Assembly: GCA_011391125.1 (NCBI GenBank)
Contig: JAABRE010000030.1
Span: 1-54,613 of the forward strand
DNA from: Synechococcales cyanobacterium S06
GTDB taxonomy: Bacteria > Cyanobacteriota > Cyanobacteriia > Cyanobacteriales > JAABRE01
Length of the DNA: 54,613 nucleotides
Reading direction: 5' to 3'
The position numbers were made by a program, and so were the translations under genes. The notes under the pieces are model-generated. The model was not told the DNA's origin, did not search any database, and saw nothing but the letters and a program-made list of their open reading frames with translations. Shown in pieces: positions 7,511-16,044 of this stretch (positions within the stretch are counted from its first letter, which is position 1; every line of letters begins with the position of its first letter).

Positions 7511-8569
7511 ATGAAGAGACATAGTTCCCAATTTCAGCTGCCTTTTGTCAGTGTACTTGTCAAGAGGTTAGCTGTAATAGGTTGTTTGTTGACGGTGGTT
7601 TTTAGCTACTGGATATCTCTGATTTTACCAGTTCAGGGGCAACCGTCTTTGACAGCTCCGAAAAGTTGTCAAATTGGCATTTATTTAACCTCCTTGCGGG
7701 ATTTTGTCCCAGCAGACAAGTCATTTACTGCAACTTTTTGGCTCTGGAGTGTCTGTCCTTTTGAAAATCCAAACCCCTTGGAAAGCTTGAAATTATTAAA
7801 TAGCAGAGAAGTTAACACGAATTACAACCGAACTTCTCCCAGTGAAAATAAATCTGCTCTCTTTAAAGCCAATCAAAAAGTATTCTGGTCGGAACAGGAA
7901 ATTAGTACCTCCCTCTATTACAACTGGGATACCAGAAATTACCCCTTTGATCGCCATGTTTTACAAATAATTCTTGAGGAAACCCAGTTAGATGCTTCAA
8001 AATTCGTTCATATCCCCGATTTTGCGAATACCAGCTATCAAAAAGAACTGGATTTGGAAGGTTGGGAGATTACCAATTTTAAGATTTCCCAAGAGAATTT
8101 CCCTTATCAAACCGGTTTTGGAAGACCCTCAAAGAAACAAGAAATAACTAACCGATCGCGCTTGGTTATTTCCATTACCATCAATCGTAAAAACAAAGTT
8201 AGCTTTTTTAAACTTTCAGCGGGGGTTTATGCAGCCGTGGCACTTTCAATCATGACCTTGCTGTTGGATGAAGATTTTGGCGATCGCATGGGGATATTTG
8301 TGGGCACTTTATTTGCAGTTTTGGTAAATATGCAAACCGCCACATCCGACTTGGGTAGTGGCAATACCGTCACTTTGATTGATTTCATTCACATCATGGC
8401 TATGCTTTATATTTTCGTCACCGCAATACTGTTAGTTTATACTCGATTTCTCAGTGAAGACGAACAAGATTCACGGTATTTAATGCGTCGTATTGCCGTT
8501 CCTGTTTTGGGCGGTTCTTTCACCATTTTTAATATTGTGATTATTGGTTATGCGGTAATTGTGGGTTAA
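7511..8569 (+). CDS. Pentameric ligand-gated ion channel-like (Cys-loop superfamily) protein, paralogue 1
   Basis: 352 residues. An N-terminal hydrophobic segment (about residues 20-40) looks like a signal sequence. A beta-rich extracellular domain follows, containing the signature loop WDTRNYPFDRH, equivalent to the Cys-loop region (prokaryotic members lack the disulfide). The C-terminal third has four membrane helices: M1 about KLSAGVYAAVALSIM, M2 beginning RMGIFVGTLFAVLVN, M3 about FIHIMAMLYIFVTAILL and M4 GGSFTIFNIVIIGYAV. The family forms cation or anion channels opened by ligands or protons (GLIC, ELIC). ATG 7511 follows AAGGA at 7496-7500. A near-duplicate gene starts 10 bp after its stop, so the two are presumably co-transcribed, and a chemosensory cluster lies downstream. 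Ligand and ion are unknown. Confidence 0.8.
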   Translation: MKRHSSQFQLPFVSVLVKRLAVIGCLLTVVFSYWISLILPVQGQPSLTAPKSCQIGIYLTSLRDFVPADKSFTATFWLWSVCPFENPNPLESLKLLNSREVNTNYNRTSPSENKSALFKANQKVFWSEQEISTSLYYNWDTRNYPFDRHVLQIILEETQLDASKFVHIPDFANTSYQKELDLEGWEITNFKISQENFPYQTGFGRPSKKQEITNRSRLVISITINRKNKVSFFKLSAGVYAAVALSIMTLLLDEDFGDRMGIFVGTLFAVLVNMQTATSDLGSGNTVTLIDFIHIMAMLYIFVTAILLVYTRFLSEDEQDSRYLMRRIAVPVLGGSFTIFNIVIIGYAVIVG

Positions 8570-8579
8570 GAATTTGATT

Positions 8580-9596
8580 ATGTCTAAAAATTATCATGCT
8601 CTCATCGGTTGTTTGTTGACGGTGGTTTTTAGCTACTGGATATCTCAGATTTTACCAGTTCAGGGGCAACCGTCTTTAACAGCTCCGAAAAGTTGTCAAA
8701 TTGGGATTTATGTAACCTCCTTGCGAGATTTGATTCCCGCCGACAAGTCATTTACGGCCACTTTCTGGATCTGGAGTATGTGTCCTTCTGATACTCTCAA
8801 ACCCTTAGAAAACCTAAAAATATTCAATAGCAAAGAAGTTAACACCAATTACCGCCGAACTACCCCCAGTAAAAATCTGTCGGAGCTATTTTTAGCCCAT
8901 AAAAATCTCTTTTGGTCAGAACAGGAAATTAGTACAACCATCTACTACAACTGGGACACCAGAAATTATCCCTTTGATCGCCATGACTTGCAAATTATAC
9001 TTGAGGAAACCCAGTTAGATGCCTCAAAATTCGTTCAGATCCCCGATTTTGCCAATACCAGCTATCAAAAAGAACTGGATTTGGAAGGTTGGGAGATTAC
9101 CAATTTTAAAATTTCCCAAGAGAATTTCCCTTATCAAACCGGTTTTGGAAGACCATCAAAGAAACAAGAAATAACTAACCGATCGCGCCTAATTGTTTCA
9201 ATAAAAATCAAGCGTAAAAACAAAGTTAGCTTCTTTAAACTTTCGGCGGGGCTTTATGGGGCAGTTGCCCTTTCAATCTTAGCTTTGCTGATCGATGAGT
9301 ATTTTGGTGCTCGTATGGGAATATTTGTGGGGACGTTATTTTCGGTTTTAGTGAATATGGAAACCGCCACATCCGACTTAGGTAGTGGCAATACCGTCAC
9401 TCTGCTTGATTCCATTCACATCGTCGCCATGCTTTATATCTTCGTGGCCGCAATTCTTTTAGTTTATACTCGATTTCTCAGTGAAACCGAACAAGATTCA
9501 AGGTATTTAATGCGTCGTATTGCAGTTCCGGTTCTGGGCGGTTCTTTCACCATTTTTAATATTGTGATTATTGGTTATGCAGTGATTATGGGTTAG
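8580..9596 (+). CDS. Pentameric ligand-gated ion channel-like protein, paralogue 2
   Basis: 338 residues, a tandem duplicate of the preceding gene. The best start is ATG 8580 (MSKNYHALIGCLLTVVFSYW), which aligns with the signal segment of paralogue 1; a TTG at 8559 would overlap the upstream stop and add seven unlikely residues. The loop WDTRNYPFDRHDLQ and M1-M4 are conserved. The region from ETQLDASKF to EITNRSRL is almost unchanged at both protein and DNA level, while the distal extracellular part differs (SMCPSDTLKPLENLK against SVCPFENPNPLESLK). That pattern suggests recent duplication or gene conversion with divergence of the outer face. Two subunits may form a mixed pentamer (inference). 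Confidence 0.8.
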   Translation: MSKNYHALIGCLLTVVFSYWISQILPVQGQPSLTAPKSCQIGIYVTSLRDLIPADKSFTATFWIWSMCPSDTLKPLENLKIFNSKEVNTNYRRTTPSKNLSELFLAHKNLFWSEQEISTTIYYNWDTRNYPFDRHDLQIILEETQLDASKFVQIPDFANTSYQKELDLEGWEITNFKISQENFPYQTGFGRPSKKQEITNRSRLIVSIKIKRKNKVSFFKLSAGLYGAVALSILALLIDEYFGARMGIFVGTLFSVLVNMETATSDLGSGNTVTLLDSIHIVAMLYIFVAAILLVYTRFLSETEQDSRYLMRRIAVPVLGGSFTIFNIVIIGYAVIMG

Positions 9597-9777
9597 GAAA
9601 TCTTGAATTGCTATATTAATCAATATTACCACCATGCCAAAAAGTTATAAATATCATAATTATTAGGCATTAGACTTTTCCTCTCTTTGCTTATACGATC
9701 TTATTGATCCGATAATTTTTAGGTCAAAAATAATCCGAGGATGTGAAATTAGACTCAAAGTATTTTGGGGAAAAAAA

Positions 9778-10242
9778 ATGCTAATCCTGCTTTGTTATGC
9801 CGGAAAAGATATCTATGCGCTCGAAAGCTCTCAAGTTATTGAGGTGATTCCACGAGTTAATCTTAGAAAAGTCCAACACGTTCCCGAATACCTTGCGGGT
9901 CTGTTTAACTATCGAAGGACTATTTTGCCGGTAATCGATCTGTGCCATCTGATTCAGGGAACTCCCAGTCGTCCCATCCTCAGTACCCGCATCATTATTG
10001 TTAAATATCCGATCCAAAACGGCTCTTTGCAATATCTGGGACTGATGGCGGAGCGGGTAACGGAAACCCTAAATATCTCAAAATCAGATATAAGGACTTC
10101 CAGTATTCGTGTTGATGAAGCTCCCTACTTAAATGGCACGATCTTGGATGACAAACGGATTATTCAATGTATCCAGCTTGAGCGATTATTCAGTGATGAA
10201 CGACATAATTTTTTACTAATAGGTGATGAAACCCAATTATAA
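9778..10242 (+). CDS. cheW: CheW-like scaffold protein (WspB-like position)
   Basis: 154 residues, one CheW domain: LILLCYAGKDIYALES at the start, VPEYLAGLFNYRRTILPVID in the middle (the hallmark 'G..n.rg.ilpviDl' block, with YRR for RG) and a C-terminal LNGTILDDKRIIQCIQLERL strand. CheW couples chemoreceptors to the CheA kinase in the cytoplasm. It heads the chemosensory cluster and is followed, after a 491-bp repeat-filled gap, by the first receptor gene, so it may have its own promoter. Position and size match WspB of the Pseudomonas Wsp system. Confidence 0.88.
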   Translation: MLILLCYAGKDIYALESSQVIEVIPRVNLRKVQHVPEYLAGLFNYRRTILPVIDLCHLIQGTPSRPILSTRIIIVKYPIQNGSLQYLGLMAERVTETLNISKSDIRTSSIRVDEAPYLNGTILDDKRIIQCIQLERLFSDERHNFLLIGDETQL

Positions 10243-10315
10243 CGCAATACCCAAGGCAAAAGTCATTTCAGTTATCAGTAGGGGGTTAATGGCCGTTCTC
10301 GGAGGTGAAAACGGT

Positions 10316-10546
10316 GGGTATTGGGGGATTAGGGTATTGGGGGATTGGGGTATTGGGGTATTGGGGGATTGGGGTATTGGGGTATTGGGGGATTAGGGGG
10401 ATTGGGGTATTGGGGTATTGGGGTATTGGGGGATTAGGGGGAACGATATTCTTAAGTCCCTAAGTCCCTAAGTCCCTAAGTCCCTAAGTCCCTAAGTCCC
10501 TAAGTCCCTAAGTCCCTAAGTCCCTAACTCCCTAACTCCCCAACTC
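10316..10546. repeat. Two adjacent tandem repeat tracts (GGGGTATT-type and TAAGTCCC-type)
   Basis: The gap between cheW and the first MCP (10243-10733) holds two variable-looking tracts. About 10316-10440 repeats short G-rich units (ATTGGGGT, ATTGGGGG, ATTAGGGG). About 10452-10546 repeats the octamer TAAGTCCC about ten times, ending in TAACTCCC. The remaining 187 bp before the MCP start includes AAAGGCGGTAGCTTGAGAT, which resembles a sequence near 4445. No gene is seen. Confidence 0.85.
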
Positions 10547-10733
10547 CTTGTTTAGGGTTCTTTGTTCAAAATAAAAAATTTAGAATGAAAACACCCTACA
10601 GCTAAAGGCGGTAGCTTGAGATCCCGAACCCTGAAACTTTTTTTTCTGGTCAAAAGTTATAGTTTTTCCATTCAAGTTTGATTTCCCTTCTAATCTAGCA
10701 TTATTTAATTTAATTTTTCCATTACAAATATTC

Positions 10734-12332
10734 ATGCTGAATAAACTAACTAATCGTTTAATCCTAGGCTTCTCCACTCCCATTGTGTTCCTGATTGTAC
10801 TGGGAAGCATCAATTATTCTGGCAATACACACTTACTTAAAGTGCAAGAAGACTCAAAGGAACTTACTGAAAACATCAAAAATGTGAATGAACTTGTTTA
10901 CGATATCTCGAGGATTATCGGCAGTATCCGTGGTTATGCTCTCTATCCTAAAGACCAATACTATCGTGGTACTTATGATAAGGCTAGAGAAGCAATGATG
11001 GAAAACAAGCAGGAATTAGCTGAAGTTAGCGATCCCCAAGCAAAACAATTAATTGATGATATTTTTCAGCTTGCTGATGACTACGATAGCGTGGCAGCCA
11101 GTATTTATCCCTTAGTGGACGCCAATAAGCTCGATGAGGCCAAACGACAAATTTTAATTCCTCGGTTAGCCAAACTTGAAGAAACTCGTATTAATGTATT
11201 AAAAATTTTTGAAGATCGTTTAAATGAAAATCAAGAGGAATTAGAGAAAGCCAGTCAGTTTCAGATTTTATTGATCATTTTAGGAACATTGATCGTCATG
11301 GTGGTAACCATCGCGATGGGCATCTGGATTGCTACGCCAATTCAACAGCAACTGCCCAAGGTGGTGCAGGCTGCGGAACAGATTGCTGATGGAGATTTAC
11401 GGCAAAACGTTGAAAAAATCGATGATCATACCGAAATTGGGCAGTTACTAACGGCATTTTACTCCATGTCCAAAAATCTTAATTCCCTAATTCACCAGAT
11501 GCAACAATCCGGTGTGCAAGTGAGCACCTCTACCACTGAGATTGCAGCGGCAAATAAAGAGTTGGAAGCCACCGTAGCCGAACAATTGGCCTCCACCAAT
11601 GAAGTGAGTGCCACTTCCCAAGAGATTGCGGCCACTTCTAAAGCTTTGGTGAAGGTGATGGAGCAGGTCAAACAGATGTCCCAAGCAACGGCGACTTCTG
11701 CGGGTGCTAGTCAAAATGACTTAAATAACATGGAAAATGTGATGCGTCAACTTTCAGATGCGACCACTTCCATCGCTACTAAACTGGGTAAAATGAGCGA
11801 AAAAGCCAATAATATCAATAGTGTGGTGACAACTATTAATAAAGTAGCGGATCAGACTAATTTACTTTCTTTAAATGCGGCGATCGAGGCCGAAAAAGCA
11901 GGGGAATACGGAGCGGGTTTCGCCGTTGTCGCTAGGGAAATCCGCCGTTTAGCAGACCAAACGGCCGTCGCTACTCTGGAAATTGCCAAGATGATTAAGG
12001 AGATGCAGTCAGCGGTTTCTACCGGTGTGATGGAGATGGATAAGTTCAATAGTTCTGTGGTAGATAGTGTTACCAATGTTAACAAGATTAGCAATCAGGT
12101 GGCTCTGGTGATTCAGCAGGTGCAAGAATTAACACCCCGATTTGAACAGGTGAGCCAGAGCGTTGAGGAGCAATCCCAGGGAGCGCAACAGATTAGTGAA
12201 GCCATGGGACAACTTAGTCAAGCTTCGGCGCAAACCATCGATGCTTTGCAGTCCACCAACAAGGCGATCGGGGAGTTGGACGGAGCAGCCCATGGATTGC
12301 GTTCGGAAATTGCTCGGTTTAAAACGGTGTAG
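10734..12332 (+). CDS. Methyl-accepting chemotaxis protein (WspA-like receptor)
   Basis: 532 residues. TM1 is at about 9-28 and TM2 at about 177-200 ([21 protein letters not shown]), enclosing a roughly 150-residue, largely helical sensor domain of four-helix-bundle type. A HAMP domain follows (about 202-255), then a long signalling coiled coil whose tip [20 protein letters not shown] contacts CheA and CheW. Glu/Gln-rich methylation helices flank the tip. It is a membrane receptor for an unknown stimulus. The stop is 8 bp before cheR, so the two are co-transcribed. The signalling half is nearly the same as in the second MCP at 13597, while the sensor halves differ, which implies two inputs feeding one kinase. 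Confidence 0.93.
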   Translation: MLNKLTNRLILGFSTPIVFLIVLGSINYSGNTHLLKVQEDSKELTENIKNVNELVYDISRIIGSIRGYALYPKDQYYRGTYDKAREAMMENKQELAEVSDPQAKQLIDDIFQLADDYDSVAASIYPLVDANKLDEAKRQILIPRLAKLEETRINVLKIFEDRLNENQEELEKASQFQILLIILGTLIVMVVTIAMGIWIATPIQQQLPKVVQAAEQIADGDLRQNVEKIDDHTEIGQLLTAFYSMSKNLNSLIHQMQQSGVQVSTSTTEIAAANKELEATVAEQLASTNEVSATSQEIAATSKALVKVMEQVKQMSQATATSAGASQNDLNNMENVMRQLSDATTSIATKLGKMSEKANNINSVVTTINKVADQTNLLSLNAAIEAEKAGEYGAGFAVVAREIRRLADQTAVATLEIAKMIKEMQSAVSTGVMEMDKFNSSVVDSVTNVNKISNQVALVIQQVQELTPRFEQVSQSVEEQSQGAQQISEAMGQLSQASAQTIDALQSTNKAIGELDGAAHGLRSEIARFKTV

Positions 12333-12340
12333 GAGAGGTA

Positions 12341-13579
12341 ATGGTATTATCAGCGATCGCCACCTTAGTGAGCGAAACTATCAGCTTAGATCCGGAGATA
12401 ATTGGCTCTATCCGCATGGCCCGAGCTGTGGAAACTCGTCGAGTTGACTGTAAGTTGCCTGACATCAAAAGCTATTGGATTCGGTTACAAACTTCTGCTG
12501 AGGAATTAGAGGAACTGATCGAACTCCTGATCGTCCCCGAAACTTGGTTTTTCCGGGATGGCAAACCCTTTGATTACCTGACCACTTACGTCACCTCGGA
12601 AAGGTTGCGATCGCCAAGCTTGAAACCGCTGCAACTGTTGAGTATTCCCTGCTCTACGGGTGAAGAACCTTACTCCATGGCGATCGCCCTGTTAGAAGCA
12701 GGACTGTATTCAAAACAATTTGCGATCGATGCCCTTGATATTAGTCATAGATCGATAGCCAAGGCAAAACGAGGAGTTTACACCAAAAACTCCTTTCGTG
12801 GCGATCCTTGGACGAATATTCAGCGTTACTTTCAAGAAACGCCGGGGGGTTACGAACTTAGTCAATCGGTGCGCACCTTGGTCAATTTTCAGCAAGGAAA
12901 TGTGTTGACCTTTCTTGAGGGTCAGTCCAAGCGCTATGACATCATCTTCTGTCGGAACTTGTTAATTTACCTGAAATCAGAAGCGTGTGAACAGATATTA
13001 GAAGCGATTGATCGCCTGCTGATACCAGGGGGGTTACTGTTTTTGGGATCATCGGAAACTGGGAAAATGGTCGCACCGAATTACGAATATATACGTCAAC
13101 CCTTCACCTTTGCCTATCGCAAGCAAGATTTGGCACAAACATTGCCAGATTTACCAATAAGTAGAGGTTTGGTTTCCAAGCCTTCTCCTCGGGCACAAAC
13201 ATTGCCAAATTTACCAACAAGTAGAGGTTTGGTTTCCAAGCCTTCCCCTGTGGAGACTTACTTGGCTGATTTGCCAACAGCAAGAAAGTTGGCCGATGAA
13301 GGGAATTTAGCATCCGCAACCACGCTCTGTCAGAACTATCTAAAAAAACATCCCACCAGTGGGGAAGCTTATCTGTTGCTGGGGGAATTATATCAGGCCG
13401 ATCAGAAAAAAGACCAGGCCGAACAGTGCTTTCAACGGGCCATCTACCTCGATCCCCATTCAGAAGTAGGCTTAGTTCATCTGGCCTTGTTGAAAGAAAG
13501 TCAAGGCGATACAGTCAAGGCCAAGCAGATTCAGGAGCGAATTAAACGCTTACAACAAAGTCTATGGAACCAAAATTGA
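12341..13579 (+). CDS. cheR: CheR-type methyltransferase with C-terminal TPRs (WspC-like)
   Basis: 412 residues. The CheR catalytic domain spans about 1-265: the N-terminal helical part, ETWFFRDGKPFDYL, the SAM-binding IPCSTGEEPYSMAIALLEAG and DIIFCRNLLIYL. It transfers methyl groups from S-adenosylmethionine to receptor glutamates. A linker with two exact-length 20-residue repeats follows, then about two TPR units (GEAYLLLGELYQADQKKDQA; AIYLDPHSEVGLVHLALLKE). CheR plus TPR is the WspC architecture. Start ATG 12341 lies just after GGAGAGGTA, a good ribosome site. It sits between two receptor genes. Confidence 0.93.
   Translation: MVLSAIATLVSETISLDPEIIGSIRMARAVETRRVDCKLPDIKSYWIRLQTSAEELEELIELLIVPETWFFRDGKPFDYLTTYVTSERLRSPSLKPLQLLSIPCSTGEEPYSMAIALLEAGLYSKQFAIDALDISHRSIAKAKRGVYTKNSFRGDPWTNIQRYFQETPGGYELSQSVRTLVNFQQGNVLTFLEGQSKRYDIIFCRNLLIYLKSEACEQILEAIDRLLIPGGLLFLGSSETGKMVAPNYEYIRQPFTFAYRKQDLAQTLPDLPISRGLVSKPSPRAQTLPNLPTSRGLVSKPSPVETYLADLPTARKLADEGNLASATTLCQNYLKKHPTSGEAYLLLGELYQADQKKDQAEQCFQRAIYLDPHSEVGLVHLALLKESQGDTVKAKQIQERIKRLQQSLWNQN
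13132..13251 (+). repeat. 60-bp tandem duplication within cheR
   Basis: Two 60-bp units in register with the codons encode AQTLPDLPISRGLVSKPSPR and AQTLPNLPTSRGLVSKPSPV. A third, diverged unit (LADLPTARKLADEG) follows and leads into the TPR region. The duplication lengthens the linker between the methyltransferase and TPR domains without breaking the frame. Confidence 0.9.
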
Positions 13580-13596
13580 GGGGAAGCTAAGTAGGT

Positions 13597-15285
13597 ATGT
13601 TTAAAAATCAATCTATGCAAGCACGCCTCATTTTCGCCTTCATCTTTATGGGATTGTTGGTACTGATAGTGGCGTTAGTGGGAATCAGTGGTAGTTCTCG
13701 CTTGAGTAAGCACATTGACACCCTCGTGAATAATAGTCTGCCGAGCATTTCCGGACTGTGGAAAATCAATGAGGGTCAAACTCAAATTGAGTCCTCTGAA
13801 CGGGGTTTGCTTAATGTTAATCTCAGTCGAGATGGACGACAGTCCGAAATTGATCGCATTGATAACGCTTGGAAACAAATTGAGGAGGGGTTTGAACAGT
13901 ATAAATCAAGTTCCCAAACGGAAGCAGAAAAGCAGGTCTATAAAGACTTTTTGCAGAAATGGGATGCTTGGAAACAAGCACACAATCAGTTTTTGATTCT
14001 CAATCTTGAGTTTGAAAATCTTAGCAACTCAGGAGAAAAAGCGACTGTGGCGATCGCCGCCTACAAAAAACTAGTCAGCCAAGTTGAGGCAAACAAGCCA
14101 CCATTGATCGAGGCTACCCAGGCTTTGATGGCCGTGTTGAAAATAAAGGAGGAAGCAGCAGCCAAAACTGAGCAGATTTCGTCAGAAGATGTCTCACAAG
14201 TGGGATTTTGGGCATTTGTGGCCATCCTGATTGGTCCTGGAACAGCGATTTTATTTGGCGTTTTCTTTAGCAATACCATCGCCAAACCTTTAGGAGCTAA
14301 GATTGCGGGAGTAGTGGAGATGGCTGAAAAGATTTCCGCTGGGGACTTAACCAGTCAAATTGCCAGATCAGATCAAGAAGATGAAGTTGGTCAATTGCAA
14401 AACGCTTTTTACACCATGAATCAAGATCTGAATGGCCTAGTTAATCGCATCCAAAAGTCGGGCAATCAAATCACCAATTCGGCTGACCAAATTACCGCAT
14501 CGGGAAGAAACCTAGAAACCACCGTCGCCGAACAAGTAGCTTCAACTAATCAAGTGACGGCCACTGCTTATCAGATTGCGGCCACCTCAAAGGAATTAGT
14601 CAAAACGATGGAGCAGGTTTCCACCATGGCCGAACAGACCACGGTTGCTGCGGCCAACAGTAAAGAAAGTCTCAACGAAATTGATTCGGTAATGCGCCAG
14701 TTATTATCAGCAACTCAGGTTATTTCCTCCAAGCTGGAAGTAATGCACGAACGAGCCAATAATATTAGCCGAGTAGTTACCACCATAACCGTTGTGGCAG
14801 ATCAGACTAATTTATTGTCCCTTAATGCTGCCCTCGAAGCCGAAAGAGCCGGCGAATATGGTGCTGGATTTGCCGTGGTGGCACGGGAAATCCGTCGTTT
14901 AGCCGATCAGAGCGCCGTAGCAACCCTCGAAATCGAGAATATGATTAAAGAGATGCAATCGGCTGTGTCCATCGGTGTGACGGAGATGGCTAAGTTTACC
15001 AAGTCTGTGGTTAATAGTGTGGAAGGTGTGGACAAAATCACCGATCAAATTGTTGAAGTTATTGAGCAGGTGCAAGGTTTGACCCCCCGTTTTGAGCAGG
15101 TGAGTCAGAGGGTAGATGAACAATCCCAAGGAGCCCAGCAAATTAGCGAGGCCATGGGGCAACTTAGTCAAGCCTCTCAACAAACAGCAGATTCTTTGCG
15201 AGAGACTAATCAGGCCTTAGAACTGCTTGACTCGGCCGCCCATAGCTTAAAGACGGAGATTGCTCGCTTTAAAGTCATGTCCTAG
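13597..15285 (+). CDS. Methyl-accepting chemotaxis protein, second receptor
   Basis: 562 residues. TM1 is at about 8-29 (LIFAFIFMGLLVLIVALVGI) and TM2 at about 205-226 (FWAFVAILIGPGTAILFGVFF). The enclosed sensor begins like a four-helix-bundle MCP domain (NSLPSISGLWKINEGQTQIE). HAMP is at about 230-285, and the signalling tip [20 protein letters not shown] is conserved. It lies 17 bp after cheR and 19 bp before the next cheW. Classic Wsp clusters have one receptor; this one has two with unlike sensor domains. Its longer sensor and KEEAAAKTEQ-type helix suggest a different stimulus from the first receptor. Confidence 0.92.
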   Translation: MFKNQSMQARLIFAFIFMGLLVLIVALVGISGSSRLSKHIDTLVNNSLPSISGLWKINEGQTQIESSERGLLNVNLSRDGRQSEIDRIDNAWKQIEEGFEQYKSSSQTEAEKQVYKDFLQKWDAWKQAHNQFLILNLEFENLSNSGEKATVAIAAYKKLVSQVEANKPPLIEATQALMAVLKIKEEAAAKTEQISSEDVSQVGFWAFVAILIGPGTAILFGVFFSNTIAKPLGAKIAGVVEMAEKISAGDLTSQIARSDQEDEVGQLQNAFYTMNQDLNGLVNRIQKSGNQITNSADQITASGRNLETTVAEQVASTNQVTATAYQIAATSKELVKTMEQVSTMAEQTTVAAANSKESLNEIDSVMRQLLSATQVISSKLEVMHERANNISRVVTTITVVADQTNLLSLNAALEAERAGEYGAGFAVVAREIRRLADQSAVATLEIENMIKEMQSAVSIGVTEMAKFTKSVVNSVEGVDKITDQIVEVIEQVQGLTPRFEQVSQRVDEQSQGAQQISEAMGQLSQASQQTADSLRETNQALELLDSAAHSLKTEIARFKVMS

Positions 15286-15304
15286 AAAATGGAGAAGTTA
15301 AAAG

Positions 15305-16042
15305 ATGGCGAATAATCCGAACAAACTATCAACATTCGATGATGATCAATTTGACGAGCTAAATTTCAATGATTGCTGGAATCAGATTGGAGTAATGGGC
15401 GATGGTAGTTGTGGAGAACTAAAAACGGTGATCCACTGCCGCAACTGCAATGTTTACTCAGCGGCCGGCCGAAGCTTGTTGGAACGATATGCTTCCTCCG
15501 AGTACCTAGAAGAATGGACCAATATCCTTGCCGAAGCCTCCGCAGACCAGATGGGAGTGGGAGAAGGTACGCTGGTTCGTAACACAGACACCCTTTCTGT
15601 GATTATTTTTCGCCTCGGTAACGAACGCTTGGCCTTACCAGTTAATATCCTGCAAGAGGTGACTCATCCCCAAGTCATTCATAGCGTTCCTCACCGCACT
15701 AACTCGATTTTTGTGGGCTTGATCAATATTCGTGGCGAGACATTACTCTGTATTTCCCTGAGAAACTTACTGGGTTTGGAAGCAACGGAAACGGTAAAGG
15801 CCTCCATTATCAATCCAGAGCGCTTAATTGTGGCAGGACAACAGGATCAGAAATGGGTTTTTCCCGTGGATGAAATTCATGGGATCTATCGTTTCCATTT
15901 AAGTGAGTTTAAAGAAGCACCCGTTGTTATTACCAAGGCCTCCGAAGCCTACACCAAAGGAGTCGTAACTTGGCAAGATCAAAGGCTAAATTTTTTGGAC
16001 TCTGAATTATTGTTTTATACCCTCAATCATAAGGTTTTCTGA
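15305..16042 (+). CDS. cheW: CheW-like protein with N-terminal extension (WspD-like)
   Basis: 245 residues. The first ~85 form an extension with FDELNFNDCWNQIGVMGDGS and a CRNCNVYSAAGRSLLER block, which I recall from WspD-type CheW proteins. The CheW domain fills the rest (TLSVIIFRLGNERLALPVN; VGLINIRGETLLCISLRNLL). It is a cytoplasmic adaptor between receptor and kinase. It ends 2 bp before the cheA start, so translation is probably coupled. With the first CheW (9778) the cluster has two adaptors, as in Wsp systems. Confidence 0.92.
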   Translation: MANNPNKLSTFDDDQFDELNFNDCWNQIGVMGDGSCGELKTVIHCRNCNVYSAAGRSLLERYASSEYLEEWTNILAEASADQMGVGEGTLVRNTDTLSVIIFRLGNERLALPVNILQEVTHPQVIHSVPHRTNSIFVGLINIRGETLLCISLRNLLGLEATETVKASIINPERLIVAGQQDQKWVFPVDEIHGIYRFHLSEFKEAPVVITKASEAYTKGVVTWQDQRLNFLDSELLFYTLNHKVF

Positions 16043-16044
16043 TC

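Noticed and set aside
8559-8580. TTG start for the second channel gene
   Set aside because: It overlaps the upstream stop and adds residues absent from the paralogue; ATG 8580 aligns with the paralogue's signal segment.
10316-10546. Tandem repeats as a possible CRISPR array
   Set aside because: Units are 8 bp or similar and contiguous, with no unique spacers; no cas genes are present.
12163-12447. 94-residue frame bridging the MCP and cheR genes
   Set aside because: It lies in an alternative frame across two well-supported genes.
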